A stretch of DNA of 64,000 nucleotides, taken from assembly GCF_026626635.1 (NCBI RefSeq), contig NZ_JAPNKA010000001.1, positions 1,364,001 to 1,428,000 on the forward strand. The letters are read 5' to 3'. The notes under the pieces are model-generated. The model did not search any database. It was given only the letters and a program-made list of their open reading frames with translations, and was not told the DNA's origin. The position numbers and the translations under genes are program-made. Within the stretch, counting starts at the first letter, position 1; each line of letters opens with the position of its first letter. The stretch comes from Archangium lansingense (GTDB taxonomy: Bacteria; Myxococcota; Myxococcia; Myxococcales; Myxococcaceae). Shown here piece after piece: positions 60,191 through 64,000 of the stretch.

Positions 60191-61414
60191 CTACTTCGGC
60201 AGCGCCGCGTAGCGGTTCATGCACTTCTGGTAGCGCCTGTTCACCGACTGCGCGAACCACGCCGTGGATTTCTCCCCGCTCATCTTCGGGCTTCGGATGA
60301 CCACCGTGGGCAGTTGCTCGTAGGCCGGTGTCTCGCTCGTCTCCTCCTGGTACACGCGCTTGATGGCGCTCCAGGTGTCCGTCTCCTCGAAGGCGAGCTC
60401 CTTCTCCTTCTCCACGTCTTTGCGCACCCGCCGCTCGCTCACGTCGTCCGGCACGTACCGCTCCCGGAAGGCCAGAATCGCTTTCAGCGAGTTGCTGTCC
60501 GCGTCCACCGGCTCGCCCTGCTTGTCGTAGGCCAGGAGGTCTCCATCCGTCACCAGCTTGATGCCGGTGAGGCGGCTTATCTGCGCCTGCACCGCCGCGT
60601 TGCGCGAGGCGTAGAAGCCCGCGTTGTAGTCCGCGAAGCGGTAGAGCGGCTCGCTGTAGTGCGCCTCGTAGCCCAGCAGCCGCGCCGTGCCGTAGTACAC
60701 CCCTCCTCCCCGCGTGTAGAGCTCCTCACGCACCCTCTGCAGCGCGCGCTCGTCCCCTCCGGCCAGCTCCTCCGAGAAACGCACGCTCACCTGCATGGAG
60801 CCCGCCGTGGTGATGGGGTTGAGGTCCTCCAGTCGCGTGGACTTGAAGAGGCTGCTCGCAAGCTGCGCCGCGATGTACGTCTTCGGGTACTCCGTCTCGT
60901 AGTACTCCAGCAGCTCGCGGAAGATGCGATCCAGGTCCCGCTCCGTCTTCACCTGCGCGAGCCGCTGCTCGAAGGTGCGCGTCTGGCCCGGCCCCTTTCC
61001 CTCCAGCAGTCCTTTGATCGCCGGCGGCCCCAGCGGGCCCAGCTTGTCCGCATACGCCTCTAGCTTCTGCTGAACGATGCGCGCCAGGCCCGGCACTGCC
61101 GGGTTCGCCTCAAAGCCGGACTCCTGCTCGATGACGGCCAGCACCGAGCACACCGCCTCCGCCGAGGGGTAGAGCCGGTGCGCCTCCAGCGCCGCCAGCA
61201 CATCCGCCGCCCAGCCCTCCCGGTCCTTCTCATCCGGGGGCACGAGCTGTGTCGCCTGCTCCTCGGTGACTCGTGGTGGCAGCGGCGCCTGCGGCCTCAC
61301 CTGGCGGGGAGCGCATGCCACCAGCGCCGAGAGCACGCACGCGGCCAGTACAGTCCGGCCCGCGTGAAAAAATCGCGCACCGTTCCATCTCTCCCGCGCG
61401 GAGACAAGTGTCAT
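60191..61414 (-). CDS. DUF1615 lipoprotein
   Basis: 407 residues from ATG 61414; lipoprotein signal FHAGRTVLAACVLSALVAC. Body shows the DUF1615 pattern: WAADVLAALEAHRLYPSAEA, VCSVLAVIEQESGFEANPAV (lysozyme-like Glu in IEQESGF), and STRLEDLNPITTAGSMQVSV. Related to lytic-transglycosylase folds; acts in the periplasm or outer membrane. An ATG 51 nt upstream (MMVFRN) has AAGGGG before it and is possible, but would give a poor signal peptide. Confidence 0.88.
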   Translation of the reverse strand: MTLVSARERWNGARFFHAGRTVLAACVLSALVACAPRQVRPQAPLPPRVTEEQATQLVPPDEKDREGWAADVLAALEAHRLYPSAEAVCSVLAVIEQESGFEANPAVPGLARIVQQKLEAYADKLGPLGPPAIKGLLEGKGPGQTRTFEQRLAQVKTERDLDRIFRELLEYYETEYPKTYIAAQLASSLFKSTRLEDLNPITTAGSMQVSVRFSEELAGGDERALQRVREELYTRGGGVYYGTARLLGYEAHYSEPLYRFADYNAGFYASRNAAVQAQISRLTGIKLVTDGDLLAYDKQGEPVDADSNSLKAILAFRERYVPDDVSERRVRKDVEKEKELAFEETDTWSAIKRVYQEETSETPAYEQLPTVVIRSPKMSGEKSTAWFAQSVNRRYQKCMNRYAALPK

Positions 61415-61472
61415 GGGGCCAGCGTTTACAACCCATGAAGCAGAAAAATTCCTGAAAACCATCATAACCCCT

Positions 61473-61505
61473 TGTTCACGGCTTAAATTGGAGTTCAAGT
61501 GAACA
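61473..61505. promoter_or_regulatory. Inverted repeat between divergent DUF1615 and M4 genes
   Basis: TGTTCAC and GTGAACA, 19 bp apart, in the 116-bp intergenic space, with AT-rich DNA between. Possible shared operator; modest evidence. Confidence 0.35.
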
Positions 61506-61530
61506 GTCTCTTCTTACGAGGAGTAGTGAA

Positions 61531-63744
61531 TTGGCCAATCGAGTGATGCGGACGCTGTGCGTGGCGTGGTTGGGCGCGAGCCTTGCTGCCTGCGGTTCGA
61601 CGGCGGAAGTGAACGAGGAGGCGGTTCGGGCGGGTGAGAAGGACGTGGACGTCCAGGCGGCGCTGGCGCGCTTCAAGGACGTGCGCGTGGTGGGCAGCGA
61701 GGCCGGCGTTCCCTACGCCGTGACGGGCAAGCTGGGCCGGTTGTCGCCCGCGGGCGCCGTGGGCGAGCTTCGCGCCCGGGACGAGCTGCGCGAGGCGGTA
61801 ACGGACATCGCGCCGGTATTCCGCGTGAGCGGCGAGGACCTGGTGCTCAAGCGTTCCTCCGTGGACGAGCAGGGCCACCGGCACGTGCGCTTCCAGCAGA
61901 CCCTCAACGGTCTGAAGGTGGTGGGTGGCGAGGTCGTCGTGCACGCGGATCGCGCGGGCAACATCTATGCGATCAACGGCTCGGCCCGCACGGGGGAGCA
62001 GGTGTCCGCTGCCGCGACGGTGGCCCCCGAGGCCGCGCTGACCGCGGCTGTGGCCGGCTCCAGCGCGCGCGGTGCTTCCTCCCAGGGTGATGCGAAGCTG
62101 GTCTACCTGCGCCCCGAGCGTAGCCAGGAGCTGCGGCTGGCCTACGAGGTGCGCGTGAAGGGCGAGCGTGACGGCATCCCCGCCGACGATCTCGTCTACG
62201 TGGACGCGCAGCGCGGTGGCGTCCTGCTGGAGAACCCGCTCATTCACACGGCGCTCAATCGTCGGGTGTACTCGGCCAACAACGGTTCGAGCACGCCCGG
62301 CACGCTCAAGCGCAGCGAGGGCCAGGCGGCCATCGGAGACGCCCATGTCGACATCAACTACGACATGCTGGGCGTTACCTACAACTGCTACAAGACGCTC
62401 TTCAACCGCGACTCGTACGACAACGCGGGTGCCACGCTCACCAGCACCGTTCACTACGGCTCCAACTACGTCAACGCCTACTGGGACGGCACCCAGATGG
62501 TGTACGGCGATGGCAATGGTGTGGACTCCATCGAGCTGGGCAAGGACCTGGACGTCACCGTCCACGAGCTGACCCACGCCGTGACGGACTCCGAGTCGGA
62601 CCTCATCTACTCGGGTGAGTCCGGCGGTCTCAACGAGTCCATGTCCGACATCTTCGCCGGCGTGTGCGAGAGCTGGAACCGCAGCTGGGCCGTGGACGCG
62701 GACGTGTTCATGATTGGCGAGGACATCTGGACGCCGGCCACCGCGAACGACGCGCTCCGCTACATGGATGACCCGGCCAAGGACGGGGTCTCGCTCGACT
62801 TCTACGGCGACTACGCCCCGGGCGTGGACGTGCACTACAGCTCGGGCATCAGCAACCTGGTGTTCTCGCTGCTGACCAAGGGCGGCACGCACCCGCGCGG
62901 CAAGTCGACCAACGTGGTTCCGGTCATTGGCCCGGAGAAGGCCGGCCGCATCTTCTACAAGGCCAACACGGACCTCTTCACCGCCAGCACCACCTTCGAG
63001 CAGGCCAAGACGTACACCATCCAGGCCGCTGATGCGCTCTACGGCGCGGGCTCGGCCGAGTCCCTGGCCGTGGACGAGGCCTGGAAGGCCGTGGGCGTGC
63101 CGCCTCCGCCGCCGGTGATCAACCCGCTGACCAACGGCGTGGCGGTGACCGGCATCTCCGGTGGCAAGAAGTACTACTCGCTCGATGTGCCCGCCGGTCA
63201 GTCCAACCTGGTGTTCAACATGAGCGGTGGCACGGGTGACGCGGACATGCACGTGAAGTTCGGCGCGCTGCCCACCGCCAGCACCTACGACTGCCGTCCG
63301 TACACGGGTGGCAACACGGAGAGCTGCAGCTTCACCAACCCGTCCGCGGGCACCTGGTACGTGATGCTCAACCCCTACTCGTCGTACTCGGGCGTCACCT
63401 TCACGGGCACGTACAGCGGTACTGGCGGAGGTGGTGGCGGCACGCCGGTGACCCAGACCATCAACGACAGCGTGGCCTCGGGCGCGGCGGACAACTTCGG
63501 CCCGTACAGCGTGGTGGCTGGCACCAAGTTCAAGGTGGTGATGTCGGGCTCGGGTGACCCGGACCTCTACGTCCGCTTCGGCGCGGCGCCCACGACCAGC
63601 ACCTACAACTGCCGTCCGTACACCTCCGGCGCCTCCGAGACGTGCGACCTGACGGTGCCCGCGGGCACGACCAGCGCGTACGTCATGGTGCGCGGCTACA
63701 CCGCGGCGACGTACACCCTGAACCTCAGCTACACCAAGCCGTAG
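61531..63744 (+). CDS. Secreted M4 (thermolysin-like) metalloprotease with two PPC domains
   Basis: 737 residues from TTG 61531, with AGGAG 7 nt upstream; an ATG 15 nt later lacks a ribosome site. Lipoprotein/secretion signal MRTLCVAWLGASLAAC. FTP/PepSY propeptide region (~40-215), then the peptidase: HELTH at 345-349 (zinc His345, His349, Glu346) and third ligand Glu369 in GGLNES, spaced as in thermolysin. C-terminal PPC domains at ~540-625 and ~645-735, each with a CRPYT...C disulfide-type loop. Extracellular degradation fits the predatory myxobacterial lifestyle. Confidence 0.96.
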   Translation: MANRVMRTLCVAWLGASLAACGSTAEVNEEAVRAGEKDVDVQAALARFKDVRVVGSEAGVPYAVTGKLGRLSPAGAVGELRARDELREAVTDIAPVFRVSGEDLVLKRSSVDEQGHRHVRFQQTLNGLKVVGGEVVVHADRAGNIYAINGSARTGEQVSAAATVAPEAALTAAVAGSSARGASSQGDAKLVYLRPERSQELRLAYEVRVKGERDGIPADDLVYVDAQRGGVLLENPLIHTALNRRVYSANNGSSTPGTLKRSEGQAAIGDAHVDINYDMLGVTYNCYKTLFNRDSYDNAGATLTSTVHYGSNYVNAYWDGTQMVYGDGNGVDSIELGKDLDVTVHELTHAVTDSESDLIYSGESGGLNESMSDIFAGVCESWNRSWAVDADVFMIGEDIWTPATANDALRYMDDPAKDGVSLDFYGDYAPGVDVHYSSGISNLVFSLLTKGGTHPRGKSTNVVPVIGPEKAGRIFYKANTDLFTASTTFEQAKTYTIQAADALYGAGSAESLAVDEAWKAVGVPPPPPVINPLTNGVAVTGISGGKKYYSLDVPAGQSNLVFNMSGGTGDADMHVKFGALPTASTYDCRPYTGGNTESCSFTNPSAGTWYVMLNPYSSYSGVTFTGTYSGTGGGGGGTPVTQTINDSVASGAADNFGPYSVVAGTKFKVVMSGSGDPDLYVRFGAAPTTSTYNCRPYTSGASETCDLTVPAGTTSAYVMVRGYTAATYTLNLSYTKP

Positions 63745-63769
63745 TCACGGTGAGCAGGATGGGTTGACG

Positions 63770-63809
63770 GCGGGCGGCTCTCCACTCGGGGGCCGCCCGC
63801 TTTCTTTTT
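63770..63809 (+). terminator. Rho-independent terminator after the M4 protease gene
   Basis: Stem GCGGGCGGC (63770-63778) and GCCGCCCGC (63792-63800), followed by TTTCTTTTT. Confidence 0.85.
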
Positions 63810-63830
63810 CCGGAGCACCGTGGGGCGTGC

Positions 63831-64000
63831 TCACCGCCGGAGCTGGATGTCACGCGCGAGGCTCTCGCCTCCGCCCACCAGGTCGAACGAGGCCCGCACG
63901 GGAGTGCCCTCGGTGATGTCTCTCAGCGGGATGTGCCGGCCCCGGCGCAGACCGCGGCTGCGACCGTCGATGCGCAGCTCGTAGATGTTGCCCTCGTCGT
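63831..64000 (-). CDS. C-terminal fragment of an unidentified protein (5' end outside window)
   Basis: Open from the right window edge to a TGA at 63831; about 55 residues are visible, reading DEGNIYELRIDGRSRGLRRG, HIPLRDITEGTPVRASFDLV, and ending DIQLRR. Looks like a beta-rich C terminus. The codon pattern suits coding. It is convergent with the M4 gene across the terminator. Confidence 0.6.
   Translation of the reverse strand, partial: DEGNIYELRIDGRSRGLRRGRHIPLRDITEGTPVRASFDLVGGGESLARDIQLRR

Overview
The window is very GC-rich, densely coded DNA from a myxobacterium, most likely suborder Cystobacterineae (Archangium/Cystobacter-like). I infer this from a Ser/Thr kinase next to a DUF2381 protein, the many lipoproteins, a histone H1-like lysine-rich TPR protein, a SitA-like lipoprotein toxin with Imm52 immunity proteins, and a chromosomal gyrA. 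No phage, plasmid or CRISPR genes are visible. The only mobile element is one short MITE.

Layout. 1-4.1 kb (minus strand): a glycine-rich repeat lipoprotein cut by the window edge, a small membrane protein and a CpaF-type ATPase. 4.2-10.9 kb is a toxin/kinase island: Imm52 and a Tox-REase-5 lipoprotein, a divergent promoter with two palindromic operators, a Ser/Thr kinase with a lipoprotein-like tail, a DUF2381 protein and an orphan second Imm52. 11.0-13.4 kb: ung and a fused TssB-TssC sheath-like protein. 13.7-18.7 kb: a LodA/LodB quinoprotein oxidase operon led by a fascin-like/cytochrome c-like protein. 18.7-21.8 kb: H1-like TPR protein, a secreted papain-like toxin with its probable immunity partner, and a hypothetical protein. 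22-24.7 kb: gyrA. 25-30.1 kb: a CxxCH lipoprotein, DUF1232, a frameshifted RCC1-repeat lipoprotein and a di-heme oxidoreductase. 30.1-35.2 kb: a BM3-like P450/reductase fusion with a TetR regulator and tandem operators, then an MDR oxidoreductase. 35.3-45.3 kb: VIT/vWA protein with a MerR regulator, DUF2721, slipin-NfeD pair, TreT-like glycosyltransferase, small lipoprotein, amidohydrolase.

The most interesting part is 45.6-55.2 kb. A minus-strand operon carries a DUF6884/YaaA-like protein, a DGQHR (DpdB-like) protein, DpdA (the TGT-like enzyme that inserts preQ0 into DNA) and a second DpdB-like protein, with 4-nt or near-zero junctions. Upstream of it on the same strand lies a protein matching only the sulfur-binding domain of ScoMcrA-type restriction enzymes, without the HNH nuclease. 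Across NhaR and tRNA-Phe, a plus-strand operon encodes a 36-residue Cys/His mini-protein, a DndB-like protein and QueC, the preQ0 synthase. Together they suggest a compact 7-deazaguanine DNA-modification system that supplies its own preQ0 synthase and mixes parts known from Dpd and from Dnd/phosphorothioate biology. A candidate ~80-nt small RNA lies in the leader of the plus-strand operon.

55.5-64 kb is ordinary accessory metabolism: an MhpA-like flavin monooxygenase, a two-subunit M16 peptidase, a DUF1615 lipoprotein and a secreted M4 metalloprotease with two PPC domains. A family of short palindromic REP-like repeats occurs in five intergenic sites. Many gene pairs use ATGA-type overlaps, so translational coupling is common here.
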